Source: Mycobacterium sp.
Lineage (GTDB): Bacteria > Actinomycetota > Actinomycetes > Mycobacteriales > Mycobacteriaceae
Length of the DNA: 37,664 nucleotides
Direction of reading: 5' to 3'
NCBI GenBank assembly: GCA_018882965.1
Contig: VEQY01000028.1
Location: 1 to 37,664 of the forward strand
Shown here: piece by piece, positions 7,913 to 20,130 of the stretch
How the letters are laid out: every line of letters starts with the position of its first letter
How positions within the stretch are numbered: the first letter of the stretch is position 1
Program-made: the position numbers and the translations under genes
Notes under the pieces: generated by a model
What the model was told of the DNA's origin: nothing
Database searches by the model: none
The model's input: the letters and a program-made list of their open reading frames with translations, nothing else

Positions 7913-8932
7913 TCAACTCACCGCATGACGATGCTGCGCCGGATAGGCGTGGACCAGGGCACGGGAAAGCTTGGGCACCGCGTGGGTCAGGGTGTGTTCG
8001 GCTTCGTGTGCGATCCGGTGGGCATCGGTGATGGTGGTACTCGGGTCGATATCCAACTCCGCCTCGGCGTGTAAGCGATGACCGATCCACCGCATCCTGA
8101 CGCTGCGCACCCCGGTCACCCCGGGTTCTGCCGCCAGCGCCGACTCGGCTGCCTCGACCAGGTTCGGGTCGACGCCGTCCAGCAGACGACGGAAGATGTC
8201 GCGCGCTGCGGTTCGGAGAACGGCGAGGACGGCCACCGTGATGAGTAGCCCGACAATCGGGTCGGCGAGGGGGAAGCCGAGGGCGACCCCGGCGGTTCCG
8301 ACCACGACGGCCAGAGACGTCAGACCGTCCGTGCGGGCGTGCAGTCCGTCGGCGACCAGTGCAGCCGAACCGATGCGGCGACCGACGCGAATGCGGTACA
8401 CCGCGACAATCTCGTTCCCGAGGAACCCGACGATTCCGGCGACCGCCACCCAGCCCAGATAGTCGACCTGGGCGGGGTTGGCAAGCCGCCGAACGGATTC
8501 CACACCGGCGACAACTGCCGAGACCGCGATCATCGCCACCACGAACAGGCCCGCGATATCCTCGGCCCGCCCGAAACCATAGGTGTAACGACGGGTGGCG
8601 GGCCGGGCGCCGACCACGAAAGCGATCCAGAGCGGAATCGCGGTGAGGGCATCGGCGATGTTGTGGATGGAGTCCGCCATCAGCGCGACCGATCCTGAGA
8701 TGGCGACGATGGCCACTTGGATGAGAGCGGTCACCGCCAGCACGAGCAGGCTGATCTTGACCGCGCGGATTCCGGCCGCACTGGACTCCAGCGCATCGTC
8801 GATGCTGTCGGCAGTGTCGTGGCTGTGGGGGAGCAGCACCTCGCGGACCGCTCCGAGGAGTCCGTGGGAGTGATGTTCGTGATGGTCCCGCTGTCTGGGC
8901 TCAGCCGTCGGCAGCTTCGGTTCGTGCGTCAT
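7913..8932 (-). CDS. CDF metal exporter, probable KmtR-controlled Ni/Co efflux
   Basis: Cation diffusion facilitator of 339 residues in the plasma membrane, expected to export divalent metal in exchange for protons. The N-terminus is His-rich (DHHEHHSHG, then PHSHD). Six transmembrane helices follow. Site residues are H90-x3-D94 in TM2 and H198-x3-D202 in TM5. The cytoplasmic ferredoxin-like domain (about 230-330) has scattered His residues. Its ATG overlaps the kmtR stop by 4 bp, so the two are translationally coupled. In M. tuberculosis KmtR represses a CDF gene (Rv2025c) elsewhere on the chromosome. Here sensor and exporter form one operon, which makes nickel/cobalt the likely substrate. 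The metal is inferred from the regulator, not from the site alone. Confidence 0.88.
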   Translation of the reverse strand: MTHEPKLPTAEPRQRDHHEHHSHGLLGAVREVLLPHSHDTADSIDDALESSAAGIRAVKISLLVLAVTALIQVAIVAISGSVALMADSIHNIADALTAIPLWIAFVVGARPATRRYTYGFGRAEDIAGLFVVAMIAVSAVVAGVESVRRLANPAQVDYLGWVAVAGIVGFLGNEIVAVYRIRVGRRIGSAALVADGLHARTDGLTSLAVVVGTAGVALGFPLADPIVGLLITVAVLAVLRTAARDIFRRLLDGVDPNLVEAAESALAAEPGVTGVRSVRMRWIGHRLHAEAELDIDPSTTITDAHRIAHEAEHTLTHAVPKLSRALVHAYPAQHRHAVS

Positions 8933-9348
8933 CGACGTCGCCCTCCGTGCTGTCGCATGTCGGCAGTTGCCCGGTGTTCGTGCAAGATCGCGAGCTCATC
9001 GGAATCGCGGTGGTGTCCGGGTATTCCCGGGCCGGCGTGCTCGGCATTGAACACTGCGTCGGAGACCAGTTGCCGAACGTGATCGTTGTCGAGGCTGTAA
9101 TAGATGCTGGTGCCGTCGCGGCGGGTGCGGACCAGTCGCGCCATGCGCAGCTTGGCGAGGTGCTGGGACACGCCCGGTGCGGGCTTATCGATGTGGGCCG
9201 CCAGTTCGCCCACCGACATCTCGCGGGCAACCAGAGCCCACAGGATCTGCACGCGGGTGGCGTCGGCGAGCATGCGAAAGACCTCGACGACCAGATCCAC
9301 CTGGTCGTCGGGCAGCCGGCGCGAGCATGCTCCGCTATCTGCGTTCAT
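8929..9348 (-). CDS. kmtR: ArsR/SmtB-family nickel/cobalt sensor KmtR
   Basis: Dimeric winged-helix repressor of 139 residues. The recognition region has KPAPGVSQHLAKLRMARLV (about 55-73) and the wing TRRDGTSIYYSL. The protein closely resembles M. tuberculosis KmtR (Rv0827c), which releases DNA on binding Ni(II) or Co(II). The KmtR metal ligands, as I recall them (His88, Glu101, His102, His110, His111), fall here at H90, E103, H104, H112 and H113, a constant offset of two. The ATG at 9348 gives the family N-terminus MNADSG. There is no ribosome-binding site at normal distance; instead a -10 element ends 6 nt upstream, pointing to a leaderless mRNA. It is the first gene of the kmtR-CDF operon. 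The C-terminal tail (DELAILHEHRATADMRQHGG) adds further His residues. Confidence 0.92.
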   Translation of the reverse strand: MNADSGACSRRLPDDQVDLVVEVFRMLADATRVQILWALVAREMSVGELAAHIDKPAPGVSQHLAKLRMARLVRTRRDGTSIYYSLDNDHVRQLVSDAVFNAEHAGPGIPGHHRDSDELAILHEHRATADMRQHGGRRR

Positions 9349-9357
9349 ACGCAGATA
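9336..9357. promoter_or_regulatory. Perfect 9-4-9 palindrome over the kmtR start codon: probable KmtR operator
   Basis: Arms TATCTGCGT (9336-9344) and ACGCAGATA (9349-9357) are exact reverse complements around TCAT. The right arm reaches into the -10 hexamer of the leftward kmtR promoter, and the central four bases plus the left arm cover the ATG. Two half-sites of this kind suit a dimeric ArsR-family repressor. Binding by KmtR is inferred. Confidence 0.65.
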
Positions 9358-9360
9358 CTA
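9355..9360 (-). promoter_or_regulatory. -10 element of the leaderless kmtR promoter
   Basis: Read leftward this is TAGTAT, a full match to TANNNT. It is followed by CTGCGT and then the kmtR ATG at 9348. A six-base gap between the -10 and the initiation codon is what leaderless mycobacterial genes show. The only GGAGG nearby is about 14 nt before the ATG, upstream of this -10. Confidence 0.6.
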
Positions 9361-9391
9361 CGCCTCCGGCGTTCACAGCCCCGCAACCGAG

Positions 9392-9832
9392 CTACTGCCT
9401 GGAAAGCTCCATGTTCAGGGCTGCGGGGTCGGTGCCGATCTCCGCGTATTGTCCCCGGATCTTGCCGTCGACGAGTCGGCCCGTGAAGTAGCCGTCCTCG
9501 TCGGTGATGAGGATGTCGCCATCGACCCCGACGACGCCGTACAGCTTCTCTTTCGTCGGCGGTTCCCCCGGGTCCGTGTACTCCTTGTAGCCGGTGAATC
9601 CCTGGCCATCGGCCTCCGCGATGACTACCGTCGCCCTGGCCATCTGGTTCTCCGGGGTGACCCGCTCTCCCCGCTCGTAGCCGTCACCGTCCTGAACCCA
9701 CGTGCCTTTCAAGTCAGCGCCGGTGGGGACCGTGGTCGACGAGGTCGACGTGTCTGCGCCGCAGCCGGCGGCGACGGCAACGATTGCGGCGGCCGCGCCG
9801 ACACATACAACGGGGGAGATGGTGTGCTTCAT
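9392..9832 (-). CDS. Putative lipoprotein of unknown function
   Basis: Protein of 146 residues with a lipoprotein-type signal: MKHTISPV, a hydrophobic Ala/Val stretch, then VAAGC with the acceptor Cys at 24. The lipobox is slightly weak because Ala replaces the usual Leu at -3. A Ser/Thr-rich tether leads to a small, mostly beta domain (LKGTWVQDGDGYERGE, QGFTGYKEYTD, GDILITDEDGYFTGRLVDGKIRGQY). The pattern suggests a single compact barrel or sandwich. ATG at 9832 follows GAGGAG. It lies 43 bp upstream of kmtR on the same strand, but kmtR has its own promoter in that gap. I do not recognise a characterised homologue. Confidence 0.7.
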   Translation of the reverse strand: MKHTISPVVCVGAAAAIVAVAAGCGADTSTSSTTVPTGADLKGTWVQDGDGYERGERVTPENQMARATVVIAEADGQGFTGYKEYTDPGEPPTKEKLYGVVGVDGDILITDEDGYFTGRLVDGKIRGQYAEIGTDPAALNMELSRQ

Positions 9833-9881
9833 GCCGCTCCTCAGGTATCGGGCGCTGTCCTAGCGGGCGCTGTCACTGGTA

Positions 9882-10136
9882 TCACCAGCCGCGCTCGCGC
9901 CACTCGTCGAGATGCGGCCGTTCGGCGCCCAGCGTGGTGTCGTCCCCGTGTCCGGGATAGACGTGGGTGGCGTCATCGTAGACGCCGAAGATCTGACCGG
10001 TGACGTCACCGAGCAGTTCCTCGAACGCGCCGGGCTCCCAGGTCTTGCCCACCCCGCCGGGGAACCCACGGTCACCGGTGACCGCACAACCGTGACGGGT
10101 GGCGGAATCGGGAATCCGGCCCATTCCGGTGTCGGC
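9882..10136 (-). pseudogene. 3' remnant of a metallo-beta-lactamase-fold hydrolase gene
   Basis: The leftward frame encodes only the last third of a glyoxalase-II-like hydrolase. It has TGDRGFPGGVGKTW (with the metal-site Asp of TGD), then [20 protein letters not shown] (with the metal-site His) and the end LDEWRERGW. These line up with residues of about 160 to the C-terminus of the intact gene at 11630-12319, which ends the same way. The N-terminal part with the HxHxDH metal motif is absent. The frame stops upstream at a TAA about 10150, inside tandem repeats that open the adjacent hydrolase-marR region. The two copies differ at many bases, so this is an old paralogue rather than a recent duplicate. 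An ATG at 10124 gives an 80-residue frame but is unlikely to make a working enzyme. Confidence 0.75.
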
Positions 10137-10180
10137 GGAGTTCTGTCTTTACTAAAGAGGAGTTCTGTCTTTACTAAAGA
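10137..10180. repeat. Exact 22-bp tandem repeat, each copy holding a 13-bp palindrome
   Basis: Two identical 22-bp units abut at 10137-10158 and 10159-10180. Each begins GGAGTTCTG and ends with TCTTTACTAAAGA, a perfect odd palindrome (arms TCTTTA and TAAAGA around C) at 10146-10158 and 10168-10180. The 22-bp spacing, about two helical turns, would place two bound dimers on one face of the DNA. The repeat starts where the hydrolase remnant loses similarity to its family. Confidence 0.8.
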
Positions 10181-10223
10181 ATTGAGGAGGCCATGGGGTG
10201 CGACCACGTGGGCGCGAACACAC

Positions 10224-10257
10224 ATATATGCTACAGCATATATGTTATAGCATATAT
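10224..10257. promoter_or_regulatory. Two overlapping 20-bp AT-rich operator-like palindromes
   Basis: Two near-perfect palindromes overlap with a 14-bp offset: 10224-10243 (ATATATGCTACAGCATATAT) and 10238-10257 (ATATATGTTATAGCATATAT). Each departs from the ideal ATATATGCTATAGCATATAT at one pair. Such AT-richness is exceptional in this genome. They lie 34 bp before the hydrolase ATG, where a promoter is expected, and contain TANNNT-type hexamers. The likeliest ligand is the MarR-family protein encoded second in the operon, but this is inferred. Confidence 0.65.
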
Positions 10258-10290
10258 CGTTCCCGATAAACCAAGACCAAAGGAACGGCC

Positions 10291-11058
10291 ATGCCCACCA
10301 CCGAACCCACTCTCGTCACGATCCCGTGCTTCTCCGGTGCTCCGTGGGACGCTCGCCAACTCGCGCCGTTCGCTGGCCGCGCGATCCGCACCATGCGACT
10401 TCCTGAAGAACTCGACAACGTTGAGGCCTATGCCGACTTCGTCGCCGAGCAAGTAGCCGACCTCGACTCCTACGTGCTGGTGGGCGATTCCTTCGGCGCG
10501 GTGATCGCCCTTACCCTGGCCATCCGCCAGCCGTCGGGTCTGGTCGCGCTCGTACTCTCCGGCGGCTTTGCAGCCAACCCGCTTCCACGCTGGAAGGGGA
10601 TCGCCTCCCGTGCGTCGCGATTTGCGGCAGGCTCCCTCTATCGACAGGGCACACTGCGGTTCCACGCATTCCAGTTGGCCTCACGGTTCGACGTGGCCGC
10701 CGAAATCCCTCTGACGCAGAGCGACTACCGGCAACTTTTCATCGCCAACACCCCCCAGCGCACCTACACCGCGCGAGTCACCTCAGTAATCGACTTCGAT
10801 GTCCGCAAGCGGCTGGATCAGGTCAGCGTTCCGACGCTGCTACTAACACCGGAAGATGACAAACTCGTTGGCGAGCAGGCCGCGAAGGAGATGCTCTCGG
10901 GGATTCTCGATGCCCGCGAAGTGATCCTCCCCGCCACCGGACACATGTTCCGCTTCACCCACCCCGACCTCTACGGGCGCGCGATCACCGATTTTCTCGA
11001 CAACGGGATCACGGCCAGGCAAGACCAAGGCGGTGGCGGCGATAAGCTGCGCGCATGA
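10291..11058 (+). CDS. Alpha/beta hydrolase
   Basis: Cytoplasmic alpha/beta-hydrolase-fold protein of 255 residues. The nucleophile elbow is G-D-S67-F-G. A plausible acid is Asp190 within LLLTPEDDKLV, and the His is H218 in LPATGHMFRFTHP. The oxyanion region near the N-terminus reads IPCFSGAPWD rather than the common HG motif. ATG at 10291 follows AAAGGA about 6 nt upstream. Its stop overlaps the marR start by 4 bp, so the enzyme and regulator are coupled. The coding sequence uses more A/T-ending codons than the flanking core genes. The pairing with a MarR regulator suggests it acts on a small ester, lactone or other xenobiotic that is also sensed, but the substrate is unknown. Confidence 0.82.
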   Translation: MPTTEPTLVTIPCFSGAPWDARQLAPFAGRAIRTMRLPEELDNVEAYADFVAEQVADLDSYVLVGDSFGAVIALTLAIRQPSGLVALVLSGGFAANPLPRWKGIASRASRFAAGSLYRQGTLRFHAFQLASRFDVAAEIPLTQSDYRQLFIANTPQRTYTARVTSVIDFDVRKRLDQVSVPTLLLTPEDDKLVGEQAAKEMLSGILDAREVILPATGHMFRFTHPDLYGRAITDFLDNGITARQDQGGGGDKLRA

Positions 11059-11522
11059 GGCCCGGAGAGCATCTCCGCTACTTGGTGCTCGCCGCCCAGC
11101 GCGAGGGCAACCGGATGTTCGCCGCAGCACTCAAGCCACACAATCTCACTCCGGCATGGGCTGAGGCACTCAACGTGCTCGACGAACGGGAACCGCTCAC
11201 GATCAGAGAACTGGGACTCTTACTCGTGTGCGAGGGCGAGCACCCCAGCCGTCTGGTCAACCGAATGGTCAACGCGGGCCTGCTCACCACCGAACCATCA
11301 CCCGATGATGAGCGTGCACGCTGGATAAGACTCACTCCCCGCGCGCGAAACCTGCTTCCCGCGCTGCGGGAAATCGAAGACCAGTTGCACAACGTCATCG
11401 AAGCGACCGTCGATCCAGCCAACCTGCAGGCCTGCCGAGCCGTCCTGGAGGGCTTCATCGACAGCCTGCCCGCTGGGGAAACACTGAAGCGTCGCGCGCA
11501 TACGCCAGTACGCCACAGCTGA
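11055..11522 (+). CDS. MarR-family transcriptional regulator
   Basis: Winged-helix regulator of 155 residues, normal MarR length. N-terminal helices for dimerisation (MRPGEHLRYLVLAAQREGNRM) precede the HTH (about 48-80, with LTIRELGLLLVCEGEHPSRLVNRMVNAGLL). The wing is PSPDDERARWIRLTPRAR, a variant of the MarR D-x-R wing pattern, followed by a C-terminal dimerisation helix. The ATG overlaps the hydrolase stop by 4 bp (ATGA). The likely targets are the palindromes before the operon at 10224-10257 or 10146-10180, giving autoregulation relieved by a hydrolase substrate or product. Family assignment is strong; target and ligand are inferred. Confidence 0.85.
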   Translation: MRPGEHLRYLVLAAQREGNRMFAAALKPHNLTPAWAEALNVLDEREPLTIRELGLLLVCEGEHPSRLVNRMVNAGLLTTEPSPDDERARWIRLTPRARNLLPALREIEDQLHNVIEATVDPANLQACRAVLEGFIDSLPAGETLKRRAHTPVRHS

Positions 11523-11629
11523 GGCCGCATCCTGGGCCAGACCGGTTCGCACGGGTGATGCAGGAATGACCGCTTAGCGCAGTTTGCCTCCGACTTCTGC
11601 GAATCCCACAACGATTGAAACGCGGAGCG

Positions 11630-12319
11630 TCACCAACCTCGCTCGCGCCACTCCGCCAGCCGGGGTCGTTCCTCTCCCAGGGTGGTGTCGTCGCCGTGGC
11701 CGGGATAGACCACGGTGTCGTCGCCGTAGACCCCGAAGACACGGCTTTCCAGGTCGCCCATGAGGGACTGGAACTCAGTCACATTTGTTGTCCGTCCAGG
11801 ACCCCCGGGGAACAGACAGTCGCCGGTGAACAGCTGCACCGCCGTTCGCTCACCATCAGGCCGCAGAGCCAGAGCCACCGAGCCGGGAGTGTGGCCGCGC
11901 AGATGGATCACGTCGAAGACAAGGTCGCCGATCAAGATCACGTCCCCGCCGGCCAGGAACCGGTGCGGTTTGACGGGCAGCACCTCGGCGTCGAGCTGGT
12001 GCACGGCGGTGGGTGCCCCCGTCGCCGCCGCCACCGCCTCCAGTGCCTGCCAATGGTCGTAGTGCTGGTGGGTGGTGACGATCAGCTCCAGTTTGGGGGC
12101 CTGCTCGCGGGTCAGCTCGACCAGCAGGTCGGGGTCGTTGGCGGCGTCGATCAGCAACGACTGCCCGGTGGCCCCGCAGGTCACCACGTAGGCGTTGTTG
12201 TCCATCGGCCCCACCGACATCTTGATAATCGACACGCCCGGCAGGGTTCGCCGCGCGGCGGTTTGGGACTCCACGTGACCGGTGTAATTGTCGTCGACGG
12301 CGATCTGATCGGCAGCCAT
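11630..12319 (-). CDS. Metallo-beta-lactamase-fold hydrolase, Rv1637c-like (glyoxalase II type)
   Basis: MBL-fold enzyme of 229 residues. Metal ligands are all visible: H84-x-H86-x-D88-H89 in [10 protein letters not shown]143 in RGHTPGS, D167 in [10 protein letters not shown] and H208 in YPGHGDD. This set suits a glyoxalase-II-like hydrolase of thioesters or related substrates; the substrate is not established. I chose the ATG at 12319 (MAADQIAVD) over that at 12352, which would crowd the divergent uvrA start at 12364; neither has a strong ribosome-binding site. The divergent position next to uvrA is the arrangement of Rv1637c-Rv1638 in M. tuberculosis. Its C-terminal third is mirrored by the remnant at 9882-10136. 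Confidence 0.87.
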   Translation of the reverse strand: MAADQIAVDDNYTGHVESQTAARRTLPGVSIIKMSVGPMDNNAYVVTCGATGQSLLIDAANDPDLLVELTREQAPKLELIVTTHQHYDHWQALEAVAAATGAPTAVHQLDAEVLPVKPHRFLAGGDVILIGDLVFDVIHLRGHTPGSVALALRPDGERTAVQLFTGDCLFPGGPGRTTNVTEFQSLMGDLESRVFGVYGDDTVVYPGHGDDTTLGEERPRLAEWRERGW

Positions 12320-12334
12320 GAGGCCACCGTACTG

Positions 12335-12357
12335 CGGTCGGACCGGGCGCATAGCAT
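12335..12357 (+). promoter_or_regulatory. uvrA promoter: leaderless -10 with partial RecA-independent damage motif
   Basis: TAGCAT at 12352-12357 fits TANNNT and ends six bases before the uvrA GTG, with no ribosome-binding site between, so the mRNA is probably leaderless. The mycobacterial RecA-independent damage promoter is TTGTCRGTG-N8-TANNNT. Here 12335-12343 reads CGGTCGGAC, matching only the core GTCRG, but with exactly eight bases to the -10. No palindromic LexA box is visible. Confidence 0.4.
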
Positions 12358-12363
12358 GGGCGG

Positions 12364-15264
<2,901 letters not shown>

Positions 15265-15275
15265 CGCCCGACCGG

Positions 15276-18566
<3,291 letters not shown>

Positions 18567-18605
18567 CGGGCGCCAGAGTATTCGGCGTGTCCGGCGTCGT
18601 GCGGC

Positions 18606-18941
18606 TTACTGAACCGGGCCGGTGTGGGTTTCGCCCGGGCCGCGCCCCGGGTCGTCCGGAAATGCGCTGGCCTCCCGGAAGGCCAGCTGAAGGGAGCGCA
18701 GGCCGTCGCGGATCGGACCCGCGTGCGGCCCGAGATACTCCGCCGATGCGGACGTCAGCCCGGCCAGCGCGGTGATCAGCCGGCGCGCCTCGTCGAGGTC
18801 GCGGTGCTCGCTGGTGTCCGGATCGGCCGAGGCCAGCCCGAGTTTCTCCGCCGCCGCGCTCATGAGCATCACCGCGGCACGGCTGATCACCTCGATAGCG
18901 GGGACCTCGGCCAGCTCGCGGATGCCGGATTCGTCCGTCAT
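18606..18941 (-). CDS. DUF1844 family protein
   Basis: Small soluble helical protein of 111 residues. The conserved segment ELAEVPAIEVISRAAVMLMSAAAEKLGL (about 7-34) and DLDEARRLITALAGL (about 47-61) are typical of the DUF1844 family, whose role is unknown. I placed the start at the ATG at 18941 (MTDESGIRELAEV) because this matches the family N-terminus; the longer frame upstream would run into the infC leader region. It reads in the same direction as lysX with a 39-bp gap, so cotranscription is plausible. It is divergent from infC, and its start lies next to a TAGACT hexamer that may drive the infC leader. Confidence 0.82.
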   Translation of the reverse strand: MTDESGIRELAEVPAIEVISRAAVMLMSAAAEKLGLASADPDTSEHRDLDEARRLITALAGLTSASAEYLGPHAGPIRDGLRSLQLAFREASAFPDDPGRGPGETHTGPVQ

Positions 18942-18947
18942 GCCTGC

Positions 18948-18953
18948 TAGACT
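18948..18953 (+). promoter_or_regulatory. Possible -10 element for the infC leader
   Basis: TAGACT matches TANNNT, and transcription from it would give a leader of about 270 nt before infC. I see no convincing -35. Other start points within the leader are possible. Confidence 0.35.
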
Positions 18954-18966
18954 GTCATTCACGACC

Positions 18967-19163
18967 ATCCCGGCGAAACCCGGGATAGCAAGAGGAGTCC
19001 CACTCCCACCGCCCACCGCAGACATAGACCACAGACACAAACATGGTCACAGTCACAGGCGCAGCGGTCCGGTCGCGGGCACCGTCAAGGGGCCCGTCCC
19101 GCGGCTTCGCGGGCGGCGTTACGCCGTGACCGGTCGGCACTGGGCCCTGCTGCGAGCAGGGCC
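18967..19163 (+). ncRNA. Structured infC leader (probable attenuator RNA)
   Basis: The leader holds three clear hairpins: ATCCCGG/CCGGGAT (18967-18986), CCCGCG/CGCGGG (19098-19113) and the terminator stem (19143-19163). A GGGCCC at 19090-19095 can pair with the GGGCCC at 19142-19147 in the 5' arm of the terminator, giving a mutually exclusive antiterminator. Purine-rich AAGAGGAG (18990-18997) is a ribosome-binding-like patch without a start codon at normal spacing. I do not identify it with a named RNA family. Confidence 0.5.
19043..19129 (+). CDS. Possible 28-residue leader peptide upstream of infC
   Basis: An ATG at 19043 opens a 28-codon frame beginning [14 protein letters not shown] and ending in TGA at 19127-19129, 13 bases before the terminator stem. 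It covers the candidate antiterminator at 19090-19095, so a translating ribosome would favour terminator formation. No ribosome-binding site is visible and codon use alone cannot prove translation. Treat it as a candidate upstream ORF only. Confidence 0.3.
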   Translation: MVTVTGAAVRSRAPSRGPSRGFAGGVTP

Positions 19164-19167
19164 TTTT
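19143..19167 (+). terminator. Intrinsic terminator within the infC leader
   Basis: GGCCCTGCT (19143-19151), loop GCG, and AGCAGGGCC (19155-19163) form a perfect 9-bp GC-rich stem followed at once by TTTT (19164-19167) and then GCTTGG. It lies about 63 bp before the infC start, the position expected for an attenuator. The T-tract is short, so it may be partly leaky. Confidence 0.75.
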
Positions 19168-19229
19168 GCTTGGTGGGCATCCCCGGGCTGTGGTCGCCGG
19201 TAACGATCAGAACGAGCCAGGGAGGGCCC

Positions 19230-19814
19230 ATCAGCACTGAGACCCGCGTCAACGAGCGCATCCGCGTTCCCGAAGTCCGATTGATCGGACCGGGCGGCGA
19301 ACAGGTAGGCATTGTGCGCATCGAAGACGCTCTCCGCGTCGCCGCGGATGCCGATCTCGACCTTGTCGAAGTAGCGCCGAACGCCAGACCTCCGGTCTGC
19401 AAGATCATGGACTACGGAAAGTACAAGTACGAGGCGGCCCAGAAGGCACGCGAGTCTCGCCGAAACCAGCAGCAGACCGTCGTCAAGGAGCAAAAGCTCC
19501 GGCCCAAGATCGACGACCACGACTACGAAACCAAGAAGGGTCACGTGATCCGGTTCTTGGAAGCCGGGTCGAAGGTCAAGGTGACGATCATGTTCCGCGG
19601 ACGTGAGCAGTCCCGGCCCGAACTGGGTTACCGGCTTCTGCAGCGCCTCGGGGCCGACGTCGCCGAGTACGGGTTCGTCGAGACCACGGCGAAGCAGGAC
19701 GGCCGCAACATGACGATGGTGCTGGCTCCGCACCGCGGCGCCAAGACCCGCGCCCGGGCGGCCGAGCAGGCGGGCGGACCGGCCAGCCCGGCGCCCGAAC
19801 CCGCCGAGCAGTAG
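19230..19814 (+). CDS. infC: Translation initiation factor IF-3
   Basis: IF-3 of 194 residues. It binds the 30S subunit, blocks 50S joining and checks start codon and initiator tRNA. The N-domain has [20 protein letters not shown], the linker is Lys/Arg-rich ([15 protein letters not shown]), and the C-domain has [20 protein letters not shown] Pro/Ala tail ends the protein. No ATG, GTG or TTG lies at the right place. The sequence before STETRVNER is ATC at 19230, three bases after GGGAGGG (19220-19226). Near-cognate ATT/ATC starts are a known infC feature that lets IF-3 repress its own translation. GTG codons further upstream would overlap the leader terminator and are unlikely starts. Confidence 0.95.
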   Translation: MSTETRVNERIRVPEVRLIGPGGEQVGIVRIEDALRVAADADLDLVEVAPNARPPVCKIMDYGKYKYEAAQKARESRRNQQQTVVKEQKLRPKIDDHDYETKKGHVIRFLEAGSKVKVTIMFRGREQSRPELGYRLLQRLGADVAEYGFVETTAKQDGRNMTMVLAPHRGAKTRARAAEQAGGPASPAPEPAEQ

Positions 19815-19832
19815 ACGAATACGACCCGAGCA

Positions 19833-19911
19833 CAGAGAACACCGAGCAGACGAGAACACCGAGAAGACGAGAACACCGAGAAGACGAGAACACCGAGAAG
19901 ACGAGGACACC
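19833..19911 (+). repeat. Purine-rich 17-bp tandem repeat between infC and rpmI
   Basis: Three exact copies of ACGAGAACACCGAGAAG occupy 19850-19900. A degenerate copy precedes them (19833-19849) and an 11-bp partial copy ACGAGGACACC leads straight into the rpmI ATG. The array makes up most of the 97-bp spacer and ends with the GAGGA that probably serves as the rpmI ribosome-binding site. Confidence 0.9.
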
Positions 19912-20106
19912 ATGCCCAAGGCAAAAACCCACAGCGGGGCGAGTAAGCGCTTCCGCCGCACCGGCACCGGCAAGATCGTGCGGCAGAAGGCCAACCGCCG
20001 CCATCTTCTCGAGCACAAGCCCTCAAGCCGGACCCGCCGTCTGGCCGGCCGCACCACCGTGTCCGCCAACGACACCAAGCGGGTCAACAAGCTGTTGAAC
20101 GGCTGA
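19912..20106 (+). CDS. rpmI: 50S ribosomal protein L35
   Basis: Very basic ribosomal protein of 64 residues, the normal length for L35. It starts [22 protein letters not shown] and ends [10 protein letters not shown]. It is a large-subunit component encoded between infC and rplT, the conserved bacterial order. The ATG at 19912 follows a purine-rich tandem array whose last unit provides GAGGA about 5 nt upstream. The antisense strand of this spacer gives long Ser/Phe/Leu-rich open frames that are artefacts of the repeat. Confidence 0.97.
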   Translation: MPKAKTHSGASKRFRRTGTGKIVRQKANRRHLLEHKPSSRTRRLAGRTTVSANDTKRVNKLLNG

Positions 20107-20130
20107 CGCGCTCGACGACGCAACGTGAAC

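Noticed and set aside
9844..9883. Direct repeats GGGCGCTGTC and GGTATC upstream of the lipoprotein gene
   Set aside because: Short and GC-rich in part; they may be chance or part of a promoter, and nothing else supports a function.
10193..10456. 87-codon plus-strand frame with GAGGAGG just before its ATG
   Set aside because: The ribosome-binding site is only 2-3 nt from the ATG. The frame runs through the operator palindromes and then overlaps the hydrolase gene out of frame.
15265..15275. Terminator between convergent uvrA and lysX
   Set aside because: Only 11 bp separate the stops and no stem with a T-tract is visible on either strand.
19833..19911. Tandem array considered as a CRISPR
   Set aside because: Units abut with no unique spacers and are only 17 bp; it is a simple tandem repeat.
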